A DNA stretch of 64,000 nucleotides from Kitasatospora sp. NBC_01266 (GTDB taxonomy: Bacteria; Actinomycetota; Actinomycetes; Streptomycetales; Streptomycetaceae). The stretch lies in the NCBI RefSeq assembly GCF_036242395.1, contig NZ_CP108458.1, forward strand, positions 8,246,001 to 8,310,000. The letters are read 5' to 3'. The notes under the pieces are model-generated. The model saw only the letters and a program-made list of their open reading frames with translations, was not told the DNA's origin and did no database searches. Each line of letters begins with the position of its first letter. Position 1 is the stretch's first letter. Made by a program: the position numbers and the translations under genes. Positions 42,807 to 50,482 of the stretch are shown piece after piece.

Positions 42807-43427
42807 TCAACGGCCGGTCGCAGCAGCGCTGTTCGTGTCCGGGCGGTTCGTGTCCGGGCGGTTCACGCGCCGCCGGTAGTAGGAGATGGTGACGACCCCG
42901 AGCAGTGGCCCCCAGAGCAGGAGTGGTGCGTAGCAGGCGTCCATCACGACGAGGGCCGGCCCGGTCGGTGCTCCCTGTGCCCCGCCGAAGCCGCGGGCGT
43001 GGGGGAGGGTCAGCAGCATCAGAACTGCCGAGCCGAGCGCGGCCGGGATCACGGCGGCCAGCGGGGCGACGCGCTTGCCTCCGATGAGCGGGAGCCGGCG
43101 CGGTACCACCTCGCCCCAGGGCTTGACCAGGCCGAGGGTGAGCAGCGTGAGCCCTTCGACGCCCAGGCTCATCGCGAGGCACATGACGGTGAACCAGCCG
43201 GGGACGCCCAACCCCCTGGTGTCGAAGCCCACCGGGATGCCGAGTCCCATGGTGATCCGCCAAATCCCGGATGGCACCGCGCTGAGGGCGGCGAGGTGCG
43301 CGACCCGGACCACCCAACGGGCGGGCGGTGGGCTCGCGGAGACGGTGGTGGCTGCAGGTGTCCCGAACGTGACCATGGCCCCATGCTGCCCGGTGGACCG
43401 CCCCGCCGAATCCTGCGGGAGGTTCAT
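42807..43427 (-). CDS. Four-helix integral membrane protein of unknown function
   Basis: 206 residues from ATG 43425-43427, chosen for the GGGGGAG five bases upstream; ATG 43376 is an alternative. About four hydrophobic helices are visible (VAHLAALSAVPSGIWRI, WFTVMCLAMSLGVEGLTLLTLGL, LAAVIPAALGSAVLMLLTL, CYAPLLLWGPLLGVVTISYY). It ends with a duplicated hexapeptide NRPDTNRPDTN encoded by a DNA repeat. It resembles small actinomycete membrane proteins often found near regulators; I cannot assign a function. Confidence 0.75.
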   Translation of the reverse strand: MNLPQDSAGRSTGQHGAMVTFGTPAATTVSASPPPARWVVRVAHLAALSAVPSGIWRITMGLGIPVGFDTRGLGVPGWFTVMCLAMSLGVEGLTLLTLGLVKPWGEVVPRRLPLIGGKRVAPLAAVIPAALGSAVLMLLTLPHARGFGGAQGAPTGPALVVMDACYAPLLLWGPLLGVVTISYYRRRVNRPDTNRPDTNSAAATGR

Positions 43428-43492
43428 CTCGGCTCCCCCGCACGGGGGATGGAGAGCTGAGCGGTCCGGCGGACTCGGCAGACTCAGCGGTC

Positions 43493-43837
43493 TCAGAGGA
43501 CCAGGCGCAGGGTGACGCTCGACGCGCCGTTGACGTCCAACTCGCGCATGCCGATGTTGATCGACGGGCTGGCAGCGACGTCCGGGCACCAGTCGAATTC
43601 CGACTCGGGGACGTTCTCGGGAAACGGCCCGGACCATTGCGTGTTGTCCACGGCAAAGGCGTACCAGTACCAGTACCGGTTGAGGGCGGCGAGATCTCCG
43701 CCGTAGGCGACCGCGGATGAGCCCGGCGAGATGACCCACCAGCCGGTCCGGTGCCACGGCGTCGGCTGACAACTCGAGTCGTACCGCTCGATCATGACGT
43801 TGATGGTCTGGGAATAGCCGTTGTCGAAACGCAGCAC
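43493..43837 (-). CDS. DUF1036-family protein
   Basis: 114 residues. It matches the DUF1036 pattern: asymmetric hydrophobic start (TINVMIERYDSSC), then RTGWWVISPGSSAVAYGGDL, NRYWYWYAFA, W-G and FDWCP, with two Cys. The family has no known reaction and is often secreted or periplasmic in other phyla; no signal peptide is seen here. The gene lies 13 bp downstream of the small protein gene at 43851-44093, so the two are an operon. Confidence 0.75.
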   Translation of the reverse strand: MLRFDNGYSQTINVMIERYDSSCQPTPWHRTGWWVISPGSSAVAYGGDLAALNRYWYWYAFAVDNTQWSGPFPENVPESEFDWCPDVAASPSINIGMRELDVNGASSVTLRLVL

Positions 43838-43850
43838 GTGCCCCGCCCCC

Positions 43851-44093
43851 TCAGTCTCCGGAGCCGGCCGGCTGGCGCCGGTAGGCGGGGCCGGTGCTCG
43901 GTTGCGTCGCCGCCGTCGGTGCCACGACCGCGGTGATGGCGCCGGAGCGCTCCTCGCGGACGGAGCCTTGAACGGAGCCGGCTTCCTGGGGCGCGATGCC
44001 CGCGGGCTGTGCCGCGGCCGCGGCGGTCAGCTGCTGCAGATTCACGCCCGAGACGGGATCGATCGGGATGTCGTCAGGAGATTCGTTGGCCAT
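43851..44093 (-). CDS. Small hypothetical protein upstream of the DUF1036 gene
   Basis: 80 residues from ATG 44091-44093 with AAGGAG ten bases upstream; a longer frame to 44135 lacks a comparable site. Sequence: acidic start MANESPDDIPIDPVSG, an Ala/Gln-rich middle (LQQLTAAAAAQPAG), and a low-complexity Pro/Thr/Ser tail. It appears disordered. The tight pairing with the DUF1036 gene suggests a joint role, possibly as a secreted or surface pair, but no family is recognised. Confidence 0.6.
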   Translation of the reverse strand: MANESPDDIPIDPVSGVNLQQLTAAAAAQPAGIAPQEAGSVQGSVREERSGAITAVVAPTAATQPSTGPAYRRQPAGSGD

Positions 44094-44248
44094 GAAGCAG
44101 AGCTCCTTCTCCAGCGAACTGGTACCGCGCGCCACGTGCGGCGGACCTGACTTGAGAATAGTGGCGCAGGGGACTTGTCGCTAGAGTGGTGGATTGATTT
44201 TAAAAAGTAATCAAGGGTGATGATATCTCGAATAGGGGCCGCATTGTT

Positions 44249-44296
44249 CGGGAATCGCGAGGCACGGGAATCGCGAGGCACGGGAATCGCGAGGCG
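44249..44296. repeat. Three tandem 16-bp repeats
   Basis: CGGGAATCGCGAGGCA three times (44249-44264, 44265-44280, 44281-44296; the last has one change at its end). They sit just after the AraC-type gene's stop, between it and the small-protein promoter. The unit contains the palindrome TCGCGA, so each copy could bind a dimeric protein, or the array may be simple slippage. Confidence 0.7.
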
Positions 44297-44304
44297 CACG
44301 GGCG

Positions 44305-45099
44305 TCATCTCCCGGTCCGGTAGCGGCCCGGGGTCGTTCCGATGATGTTGGTGAACGCTGCGATGAAGCCGCTGGGATTGGCCCATCCGCAGGCGTAGGC
44401 GGTCTGGCTGGTGTCGTGGCCGTCGGCGAGGAGCACGAGCGCGTGGTGAATGCGTAGCTGCGTGCGCCACTCGTAGAAGGTCATGCCGAGTTCGTTGCGG
44501 AACAGTCGGCTGAGGGTGCGGGTACTGGCTCCGATCGTCTTCCCGAGTTCGGCCAGCGTGGCGTTGTCTGCCGGCTGCTCGTACAGCATCCGGGCAATGG
44601 CTTGCAGTCGGTCGTCCCGTGGCTCCGGCAGGTGCAGTGGCTGCTCGTGCACTTCGCGGAGTTCATCGACGAGGACTCGAAGGAGGCGAGCGCGCGCGGA
44701 GCGGCTGTAGCCAGGCGCGGCGTCGTCGTAGTTCCGGGGGCCGGTCAGGGCGAGCAGGACCTCGCGGGCGAGGTCGGAGGCCAGGAACACGGCGGGATGG
44801 TCCGGGATGAGCCGGGCGAGGGACGGCGCGAGAAAGACGATCCGCATATCGGTGTCGCCGTGGGCGCGGTGATAGTGCGTGAACCCGGCGGGGGTCCAGG
44901 CGACCCGGTTGGCGGGAACGATCGAGGTGCCGCGCTCGGTGTGAACTGCCAGGACGCCGCTGGCCGCGTATACCAGGTGCCCTCGTGCGTGCGACCGCAC
45001 GGCGCTTGTTTCGCCGGATGGCCAGAGGTGGCGCCCGCCTGACGGCCACACATGTGACGTCACCTCGGCGATCCGGCGAGGTTGGCGGTGAATGGGCAT
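44305..45099 (-). CDS. AraC-family transcriptional regulator with cupin sensor domain
   Basis: 264 residues from ATG 45097-45099. The N-terminal cupin (AraC_binding) domain is shown by GHLVYAASGVLAVHTERGTSIVPANRVAWTP; the C-terminal double helix-turn-helix includes LAELGKTIGASTRTLSRLFRNELGMTFYEWRTQLR and the final TAYACGWANPSGFIAAFTNIIGTTPGRYR. This architecture is that of NimR/YdeO-like regulators, which usually control a divergent gene: here the alpha/beta hydrolase starting 168 bp away. That link is inference. Confidence 0.88.
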   Translation of the reverse strand: MPIHRQPRRIAEVTSHVWPSGGRHLWPSGETSAVRSHARGHLVYAASGVLAVHTERGTSIVPANRVAWTPAGFTHYHRAHGDTDMRIVFLAPSLARLIPDHPAVFLASDLAREVLLALTGPRNYDDAAPGYSRSARARLLRVLVDELREVHEQPLHLPEPRDDRLQAIARMLYEQPADNATLAELGKTIGASTRTLSRLFRNELGMTFYEWRTQLRIHHALVLLADGHDTSQTAYACGWANPSGFIAAFTNIIGTTPGRYRTGR

Positions 45100-45267
45100 C
45101 AGTTGGCATCGTAGCGATAACAAGCCACCTCCTGATCCGGTGACACTTCCTCATGCGGAGTGGTCGTCAGTCGCGCGAAGCGCCCGACCGTGCCACTGCG
45201 CCACTGCGCCACAGGTCATCGAGGCAGCGTGCCTCGATGCCGCGGCTTGAGACAGAAGGAGAAACGC

Positions 45268-45936
45268 ATGGCGACGTTCGTCCTGGTACCCGGCGCCTGG
45301 AAGGGTTCCTGGGCGTTCGAGGCGGTGGTTCCGCTGCTGGAGCGTGCCGGTCATGCCGTTCACGCCCTGACCCTGACCGGTCTGCGGCCGGACGACGACA
45401 ACGCGACGGTGGCGACCGCCAACCTCGACACGCACGCCGACGACGTATTGCGGCACCTCGATCGCAACCACATCACCAGCGCGACGCTGGTCGGCCACAG
45501 CTACGCCGGGATGGTGATCGCCGCCGCAGCCGATCGCGCCGGCGGCCGGATCTCACGACTGGTGCATCTCGACGCCTACGTACCGCGCGATGGCGATTCG
45601 TGCTGGTCGTCGACGAACGAGCACTTCCGGGACGTGTTCGCGGCCGGCGCTACGGCCGCCGGCTACGCCGTCCGACCGCCGGACGGCGGCGATCCCCGCC
45701 GCCGTCCGCACCCCCTCGCCTCGTTCCTGCAGACGATCCGGCTCACCGGCGCGCTCGCCCAGGTCCCCCGTCGGGAGTTCGTCTACTGCTCGGGATGGGA
45801 GGACCGGACGCCGTTCGCCGAACTCCGCACCCGACTCCAAGCCGACCCGGACTGGCAGGTCCACGAACTCCCCACCGGACACGACGCGATGCGTGAGGCC
45901 CCGGAGGCGGTCGCCGCCCTACTGCTCGGCGAATGA
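45268..45936 (+). CDS. Alpha/beta hydrolase
   Basis: 222 residues from ATG 45268 with AGAAGGAGA upstream. It has the fold markers FVLVPGAWKGSW (oxyanion-hole region), VGHSYAGMV (nucleophile Ser in G-x-S-x-G) and PTGHDAM (catalytic His), with an acid near the EDRTPF strand. It is like the AB_hydrolase_6 esterases/salicylate-esterase-type proteins common in streptomycetes. Substrate unknown. It is divergent from the AraC-type regulator, which may control it. Confidence 0.88.
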   Translation: MATFVLVPGAWKGSWAFEAVVPLLERAGHAVHALTLTGLRPDDDNATVATANLDTHADDVLRHLDRNHITSATLVGHSYAGMVIAAAADRAGGRISRLVHLDAYVPRDGDSCWSSTNEHFRDVFAAGATAAGYAVRPPDGGDPRRRPHPLASFLQTIRLTGALAQVPRREFVYCSGWEDRTPFAELRTRLQADPDWQVHELPTGHDAMREAPEAVAALLLGE

Positions 45937-45988
45937 ACCGCGGCTGCGTCGAGGTACGGACGACAGGCCGACGCACGCGGCCTCGAAG

Positions 45989-46453
45989 TCACCGGGCAGT
46001 GGCTCGACCCGGATCGTCCGGCCGCCAGCCTGCCGCACCTTCTTCGGGACCTTCTTCGGCACCGTCTTCGGCCGCCCGGAGTTCGGCGATGATCTCGGTG
46101 CCGAGCGCGTAGGCCGGCACGCCCGCGGTGATCAGCGCGGTCTCGGCGACCCCGATGAGGTCGGCGAAGCCGGCGCCCGCGTGGAGGGCACCCCGGGCGT
46201 GCAGCCGGGCGGGGGCGTCCCGGCCGAGCGCCAGCAGCTGTCCGAAGTGGACCAGTTGCTGCACCCGCGCGCCCAGCGGGCTGTCGGTCAGGACGATGTG
46301 CCGCAGTGCCGCGATCGCCTCCTCGGTAGGGAGCCGGCCGAAGTCCTGGGCCAGGCGCAGTCGGTCCGCGACACTGCTCGGCACGGTGCCGAGGGTGGCG
46401 CGGTAGCGGTCCCGGATGGTCTCGGTGCGTCGGGTCAGGGCGTCGTCGGTCAT
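45989..46453 (-). CDS. Carboxymuconolactone decarboxylase-like protein
   Basis: 154 residues, all-helical, with the CMD pattern LVHFGQLLALGRDAPARLHARGALHAGAGFADLIGVAETALITAGVPAY. The CxxC of AhpD-type peroxidase members is absent, so a redox role is unlikely; a decarboxylase or structural role remains. The C-terminal 35 residues are acidic and low complexity. Its ATG overlaps the aldolase stop (ATGA, 46450-46453), so the pair form an operon facing the MerR gene. Confidence 0.8.
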   Translation of the reverse strand: MTDDALTRRTETIRDRYRATLGTVPSSVADRLRLAQDFGRLPTEEAIAALRHIVLTDSPLGARVQQLVHFGQLLALGRDAPARLHARGALHAGAGFADLIGVAETALITAGVPAYALGTEIIAELRAAEDGAEEGPEEGAAGWRPDDPGRATAR

Positions 46454-47115
46454 GACGAGACCCGCGCTATCGAGGCTCGCACGGCCTCCAGGGCGCCGTC
46501 GGGAAAGTCCACGGCTCCGCCGATCGCCGCCGCGGTGACCTCAGCCTCGGCGCTCTCCTCGATCGCCACCAGGAGGTGGGCGGTGGCCGCGGGGTCCGGG
46601 CCGAACACCAGGAGGCCGTGGTTGGCCAGCAGGGCCGCTGCCGTGGTCGGGCGCCGTTCCAGCACATCGGCGATGCCGCGCACCGATACGTCCGACCCGC
46701 GAGGTCCCCAGGGAACCACCGGGACCTCCTCGGCCTGCCCGAAGCGCAACATCGGCTCGGTTCGGCAAGGCAGCGGCCGGTGTGCCACCGCGAACGCCGT
46801 CGCGGCGGGCGAGTGGGTGTGGATGATCGCGCCCACGCCAGGGCGGGCGCGGTAGACGACGCTGTGCATCGCGATGATCTCGGTGCTCACGGACCGCAGT
46901 TCTCCTCGGAGGACCCGCCCGTCGAGACCGACGGTCGCCAGCTGTTCGGGCCGCAGCCCGCGGACGAACCCCGGCGTCAGCAGGAAGCGATCGCCGTCGA
47001 GCCTGGCGCTGAGGTTGGCGTGCCCGGAGTGGGACATCACCCCCGCTGTGAACAGGCTCTCGGCGGCTTCGACGAGTTGCCGCGCCTGCTCGTTCTCCAC
47101 TTGTACGTCTGTCAT
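46450..47115 (-). CDS. Class II aldolase/adducin-family protein
   Basis: 221 residues from ATG 47113-47115. The Aldolase_II fold is clear: GVMSHSGHANLSARLDGDRFLLTPGF, a zinc-binding HTHSP motif (IIHTHSPAATAFA) and ALLANHGLLVFG (third His), consistent with fuculose/ribulose phosphate aldolase-like or decarboxylating enzymes. It is coupled to the CMD-like gene, suggesting a short catabolic or detoxifying path. It is divergent from the MerR gene, with a palindrome in the shared promoter (47185-47204) that should regulate it. Confidence 0.88.
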   Translation of the reverse strand: MTDVQVENEQARQLVEAAESLFTAGVMSHSGHANLSARLDGDRFLLTPGFVRGLRPEQLATVGLDGRVLRGELRSVSTEIIAMHSVVYRARPGVGAIIHTHSPAATAFAVAHRPLPCRTEPMLRFGQAEEVPVVPWGPRGSDVSVRGIADVLERRPTTAAALLANHGLLVFGPDPAATAHLLVAIEESAEAEVTAAAIGGAVDFPDGALEAVRASIARVSS

Positions 47116-47184
47116 TCCGGTAGCTCCGAACTCCGTTGCCAGCGGCCGCTCATTCGCCGCTGTCCAGCTGCGGACCACTCTTCA

Positions 47185-47204
47185 ACTTGAACTAAGGTTC
47201 AAGT
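47185..47204. promoter_or_regulatory. MerR-type operator (perfect 8-bp inverted repeat, 4-bp spacer)
   Basis: ACTTGAAC-TAAG-GTTCAAGT. It lies in the divergent region, 32 bp upstream of the MerR-type start and 70 bp upstream of the aldolase start. MerR proteins bind such dyads inside promoters with a long spacer. Control of both directions by the neighbouring MerR-type protein is inference with strong positional support. Confidence 0.8.
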
Positions 47205-47235
47205 CAAGGGCTGGAACGAGGGGAGGGGGCGAAGC

Positions 47236-47637
47236 ATGCGCATGACGATCGGGCGGCTCGCCGAGATCACCGGAGTGCCCGCGTCGGCCATCCGGTTCTG
47301 GGAACGCCATGGCCTGCTGCCGACGCCCGAACGCCAGGGCGGGCAGCGGCGTTATCCACCGGAGGCCGCCGAGCGGATCGTGCTGCTGCGCAAGTGCCAG
47401 CAGGCCGGGCTGACCCTGGAGGAGATCGGCGAGCTCCAACAGGACCGGCAGCGCAGGCAGATGATGATCCGTAGCAAGGTCGCCGAGATCGAGCAGCGCA
47501 TGGTCGACCTCGAGCACGCCCACCAGATGCTGACCCATGCCCTTCAGTGCGGCGAGGAGGACATCGTCAGCTGCCCGAAGTTCCGGGAGCAGATGGCGAC
47601 TTGGCGGACGCCACCCGGGCCCTCGCCCGTCCCGTGA
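47236..47637 (+). CDS. MerR-family transcriptional regulator
   Basis: 133 residues. N-terminal MerR winged helix: MTIGRLAEITGVPASAIRFWERHGLLPTPER, QRRYPPEAAERIVLLRKCQQAGLTLEEI, followed by the long dimerisation coiled coil (IRSKVAEIEQRMVDLEHAHQML). The C-terminal part has two Cys (LQCGEEDIVSCPKF), a spacing unlike the SoxR Fe-S site, so the signal could be a metal, thiol stress or an electrophile. It is divergent from the aldolase/CMD operon. Confidence 0.9.
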   Translation: MRMTIGRLAEITGVPASAIRFWERHGLLPTPERQGGQRRYPPEAAERIVLLRKCQQAGLTLEEIGELQQDRQRRQMMIRSKVAEIEQRMVDLEHAHQMLTHALQCGEEDIVSCPKFREQMATWRTPPGPSPVP

Positions 47638-47719
47638 CGGCGAGTTCACCGTCGTCGCCCCGGACGACCCCGGGTGACGCCGGACGACGCCGGGCGACCA
47701 GGGCCGCCGGGCCCGGCCG

Positions 47720-47765
47720 AAAAACCCCGCGCCCTGGATTCCCGAAGGAGTCCAGGGCGGCGGGG
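47720..47765 (-). terminator. Rho-independent terminator of the MFS gene
   Basis: On the minus strand: a GC-rich stem (CCCCGC and GCCCTGGA arms, one bulge) with a loop of about 12 bases, followed by five T (A5 at 47720-47724 on the plus strand). It lies 29 bp after the MFS stop. It also blocks read-through from the MerR gene coming the other way. Confidence 0.88.
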
Positions 47766-47793
47766 TGGTCCACCCCTGACGGGGCGGGCTCGC

Positions 47794-49173
47794 TCAGGTG
47801 GTCGACAGCTCCGGCACCGGCAGTCCGGCGGCGGCTTCCGTTGCCGCCTCCTGCGCCGCCGCCTCCGGTGCGTCCTCCCGCACCGCCGGCTCGGTGGCCG
47901 CCTCCGTAGCAGGCTGCTGCTGCTTGCGCATCCCGGACCAGTCGCCGCTCAGACCCGGCAGGACGATCGCGACCAGGTAGAGCCCGCCGGTGATCCACAG
48001 CGCGCCGCTCACCCCGGCGAGCGTCACCAGACCCGCGCCGACCAGGCCGCCGAACGGGATGCCGGCCCAAGTGACCGCCTGCGCCAGGGTCTTGACCCGG
48101 CCGAGCAGGACGGTGGGGATCAGCTCGTAGGTCACCGCGCCGAGGATCGGGTTGACGAAGCCGGAGCCGAGGCCGCCGGCGGCCAGCACCACCAGGACGC
48201 CCCAGAGCGGGACACCGGCGGCCATCGCGACGAAGCGCGGGATGCCGCCGATGACGAAGCCGATCAGGTAGACGGTGCGGCGCGGCAGGCGCTCGGCGAC
48301 ACCGGCGGCGACCAGGGCGGCGATGATCGAGGTGGCGGCGAAGACGCTGACCACCAGGCCGATCGCGGCGGCGCCGTTGCCGGAGTGCTTGGCCCAGACC
48401 GGCAGCAGCACCGACATGAAGGTCTGGTCCAGCAGGTTGGTCGCGGCGAGCATCAGGATGATCGAGCGCAGCAGACCTGAGCTGCGCAGGAAGTCGGCGC
48501 CCTCGCGCAGCCGGGTGAAGTAGCCGGCGTCCTGGGTGGCGGCCTGCTCGGCAGCGTCGGGGACGGGGTTGCTCAGGGTGCTGGAGACGATCAGCGCGGA
48601 GAGGCCGAAGAGCGAGGCGGTGACCCAGAGCGCGAAGATGCTGCCGAAGGAGGCGACCACCACACCGGCCAGCGCCGGGCCGACGGTGGTGGCGGTGCGC
48701 TCGACCACGGCGGACAGGCCGGTGCCGCGTTCGATCGAGACCTTGGCCGCCTTGGTGGCGCCAGGCAGGAAGAGGCCCTTGGCGCCGTTGGCCGGGCCGT
48801 CCGCGATGCCGATGACGGCCATCAGGCCCATCAGGACCGGGAAGGAGAGCGCGCCGCTGAGGTAGAGCACCGGGGCGACGGCCATCGCCGTCATCGAGAC
48901 CAGGTCACCCAGCACGCTGATCCGCTTGGGGCCGACCCGGTCGATGATCGGACCGGACAGGGCCTGCGAGATGACGTAGGGGAGCACCTGGCAGAAGGCG
49001 ACCAGGCCGGTCTTGGCGATGCTGCCGGTGGTGGTGAGCACGAACCAGGGCAGCGCGATCGACAGCACCCGGTTGGCGGAGAGCGAGGCGGCACTGGCGG
49101 AGAGGATGCCGATCAGGCCACGCAGTAAGCGGCGGTTCGTCAGGTCCGTGGTAGCCGTGGTAGCCGTGGTCAT
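47794..49173 (-). CDS. MFS transporter controlled by an ArsR-type repressor
   Basis: 459 residues, about 12 transmembrane helices. It has the MFS loop motif SGPIIDRVGPKRI and the general pattern of MFS_3/enterobactin-exporter-like carriers (SANRVLSIALPWFVL). The N-terminus is Thr/Ala-rich (MTTATTATTD), and the C-terminal ~50 residues are an acidic Ala/Glu/Pro tail. It starts 4 bp after the ArsR-type gene stop, so the two are one operon, and ends at a Rho-independent terminator. Probably a drug or metabolite exporter; substrate not inferable. Confidence 0.88.
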   Translation of the reverse strand: MTTATTATTDLTNRRLLRGLIGILSASAASLSANRVLSIALPWFVLTTTGSIAKTGLVAFCQVLPYVISQALSGPIIDRVGPKRISVLGDLVSMTAMAVAPVLYLSGALSFPVLMGLMAVIGIADGPANGAKGLFLPGATKAAKVSIERGTGLSAVVERTATTVGPALAGVVVASFGSIFALWVTASLFGLSALIVSSTLSNPVPDAAEQAATQDAGYFTRLREGADFLRSSGLLRSIILMLAATNLLDQTFMSVLLPVWAKHSGNGAAAIGLVVSVFAATSIIAALVAAGVAERLPRRTVYLIGFVIGGIPRFVAMAAGVPLWGVLVVLAAGGLGSGFVNPILGAVTYELIPTVLLGRVKTLAQAVTWAGIPFGGLVGAGLVTLAGVSGALWITGGLYLVAIVLPGLSGDWSGMRKQQQPATEAATEPAVREDAPEAAAQEAATEAAAGLPVPELSTT

Positions 49174-49177
49174 CGTC

Positions 49178-49846
49178 TCACTCCGTTTCGGGGGCGGTGC
49201 TCGAGTTCGGGGCGGTGCGGGAGTCCGGTGCGGTGCGGGGGTCCGGGGAACCGGGGCGCTGGTCCTCGGGGTTGGGGAAGAACTGGAACTGGAAGGTCAC
49301 CCGGGCCGCACCCTCGGTGGGCTCGTCCTTGGCGTCGGTGCGGTGATGCCGCTTCAGCACCTCGTGCACCTCGCTCATCAGGTGCTTCGCCTCGTCGGGC
49401 GTGAGGTTGAACATGTAGTCGCCGAAGTCCTGGGCGTCGCGCCAGGCCGGCGGCAGGGCCGGGGTCGCTTCGACGGCCCGGACCAGGTTGTCGGCCCAGA
49501 CCCGGGAGAGCGACTCCAGGAAGAGCGGCCCGAGTCCCTGACGGTCCGTCAGCAGCTCGGTGTCCGCCAGCACCGTGTTGGCGTGCGCCGCCTGCCACCA
49601 CCGCTCGCGTCGCACCCCGCGGGCCGGCACCTCGGCGATGAAGCCGTGCTCGGCCAGCTGCCGCAGGTGGTAGCTGGTCGCGCCGGTGTTGACGTCCAGC
49701 CGGCGGGCCAGCGTGGAGGCCGTGGCCGGTCCGTCGGTGCGCAGGATGCCCAGGATCCGCACCCGGAGCGGGTGCGCGATCCCGCGCAGGTTCCGCGCGT
49801 CCAGGTTGACCTGTGCGAGCTGTTCGGTGCGGTCTTCCTCGTTCAT
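49178..49846 (-). CDS. ArsR-family (HTH_20) transcriptional regulator
   Basis: 222 residues from ATG 49844-49846; an in-frame ATG at 49864 would give MSYGNP extra. The winged-helix domain is LRGIAHPLRVRILGILRTDGPATASTLARRLDVNTGATSYHLRQLAEHGFIAEVP, of the type found in multidrug exporter repressors rather than metal-binding ArsR (no Cys cluster). The helical C-terminal half dimerises or binds ligand. The tail is a degenerate 7-residue repeat (RTAPDS, RTAPNS, STAPET). A perfect palindrome at 49872-49899 just upstream is its likely operator; it controls the downstream exporter gene. Confidence 0.88.
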   Translation of the reverse strand: MNEEDRTEQLAQVNLDARNLRGIAHPLRVRILGILRTDGPATASTLARRLDVNTGATSYHLRQLAEHGFIAEVPARGVRRERWWQAAHANTVLADTELLTDRQGLGPLFLESLSRVWADNLVRAVEATPALPPAWRDAQDFGDYMFNLTPDEAKHLMSEVHEVLKRHHRTDAKDEPTEGAARVTFQFQFFPNPEDQRPGSPDPRTAPDSRTAPNSSTAPETE

Positions 49847-49871
49847 GGGATTACCGTACGACATCACAGAG

Positions 49872-49899
49872 TTCTTTGCACAGGGTTCTGTGCAAAGAA
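49872..49899. promoter_or_regulatory. ArsR-type operator (perfect 11-bp inverted repeat)
   Basis: TTCTTTGCACA, six bases, then TGTGCAAAGAA. It is centred 40 bp upstream of the regulator start and overlaps the place expected for its -10/-35 region. It is the clearest operator in the window and is AT-richer than its surroundings. Autoregulation of the ArsR-MFS operon is the straightforward inference. Confidence 0.85.
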
Positions 49900-50032
49900 A
49901 AATGTGTACTGGTTGGTAACTTGTCGGGCGGGCGGTCCGAATGGGTGGCCCGCCCGCCCGGCGCGGCCGTTGGCGCTGGTCAGGGGAGTGAGTGTGCGTC
50001 AGGCTGCCCCGAGAGGAAGGGAGGGCGAATCC

Positions 50033-50482
50033 ATGGAGCGGCGCCCGGTGGCGGAGTTGGTGCTGTGGGTGCTGCGGGTGCTGACCGCGGCGGCGCTGGC
50101 GGTGGACGCCTATGTGCACGCCGATGAAGCGAGCGCCTACGACCTCGTCAAGAAGCAGGTCAGCCAGGGCACCCTGTTCCGGGCCGAGGCCGCCGCCGCC
50201 GGGGTGGCGGCGCTGCTGGTGCTGGTGGCCGGGCGTCGCCTGGTGGTCTGGGCGTTCGCGTTCGTGGTGGCCGCCGCCGGGTTGGCCGCAGTGCTGGTCT
50301 ACCGGTACATCGACGTGGGCACGCTCGGCCCCTTCCCGAACATGTACGAACCGGTCTGGTTCGGCAAGAAGACCGCTTCGGCGATCGCCGAGGCCGTCGC
50401 GACGGTGGCCGCTCTGCTCGGCTTTCTGACGGCACATCGGCTGCGGCGGGCCGAAGCCCGGCCGGTCAGCCGAGTTGATTGA
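50033..50482 (+). CDS. Small integral membrane protein
   Basis: 149 residues from ATG 50033, with GGAAGGGAGG upstream. Four hydrophobic helices: LVLWVLRVLTAAALAVDAYVH, EAAAAGVAALLVLVAG, LVVWAFAFVVAAAGLAAVLVYRYI and AIAEAVATVAALLGFLTAHRL. The segment DVGTLGPFPNMYEPVWFGKK lies outside between helices 3 and 4. This is like conserved DoxX-unrelated actinomycete membrane proteins of unknown role. Its last 17 bases overlap the convergent flavoprotein gene. Confidence 0.75.
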   Translation: MERRPVAELVLWVLRVLTAAALAVDAYVHADEASAYDLVKKQVSQGTLFRAEAAAAGVAALLVLVAGRRLVVWAFAFVVAAAGLAAVLVYRYIDVGTLGPFPNMYEPVWFGKKTASAIAEAVATVAALLGFLTAHRLRRAEARPVSRVD

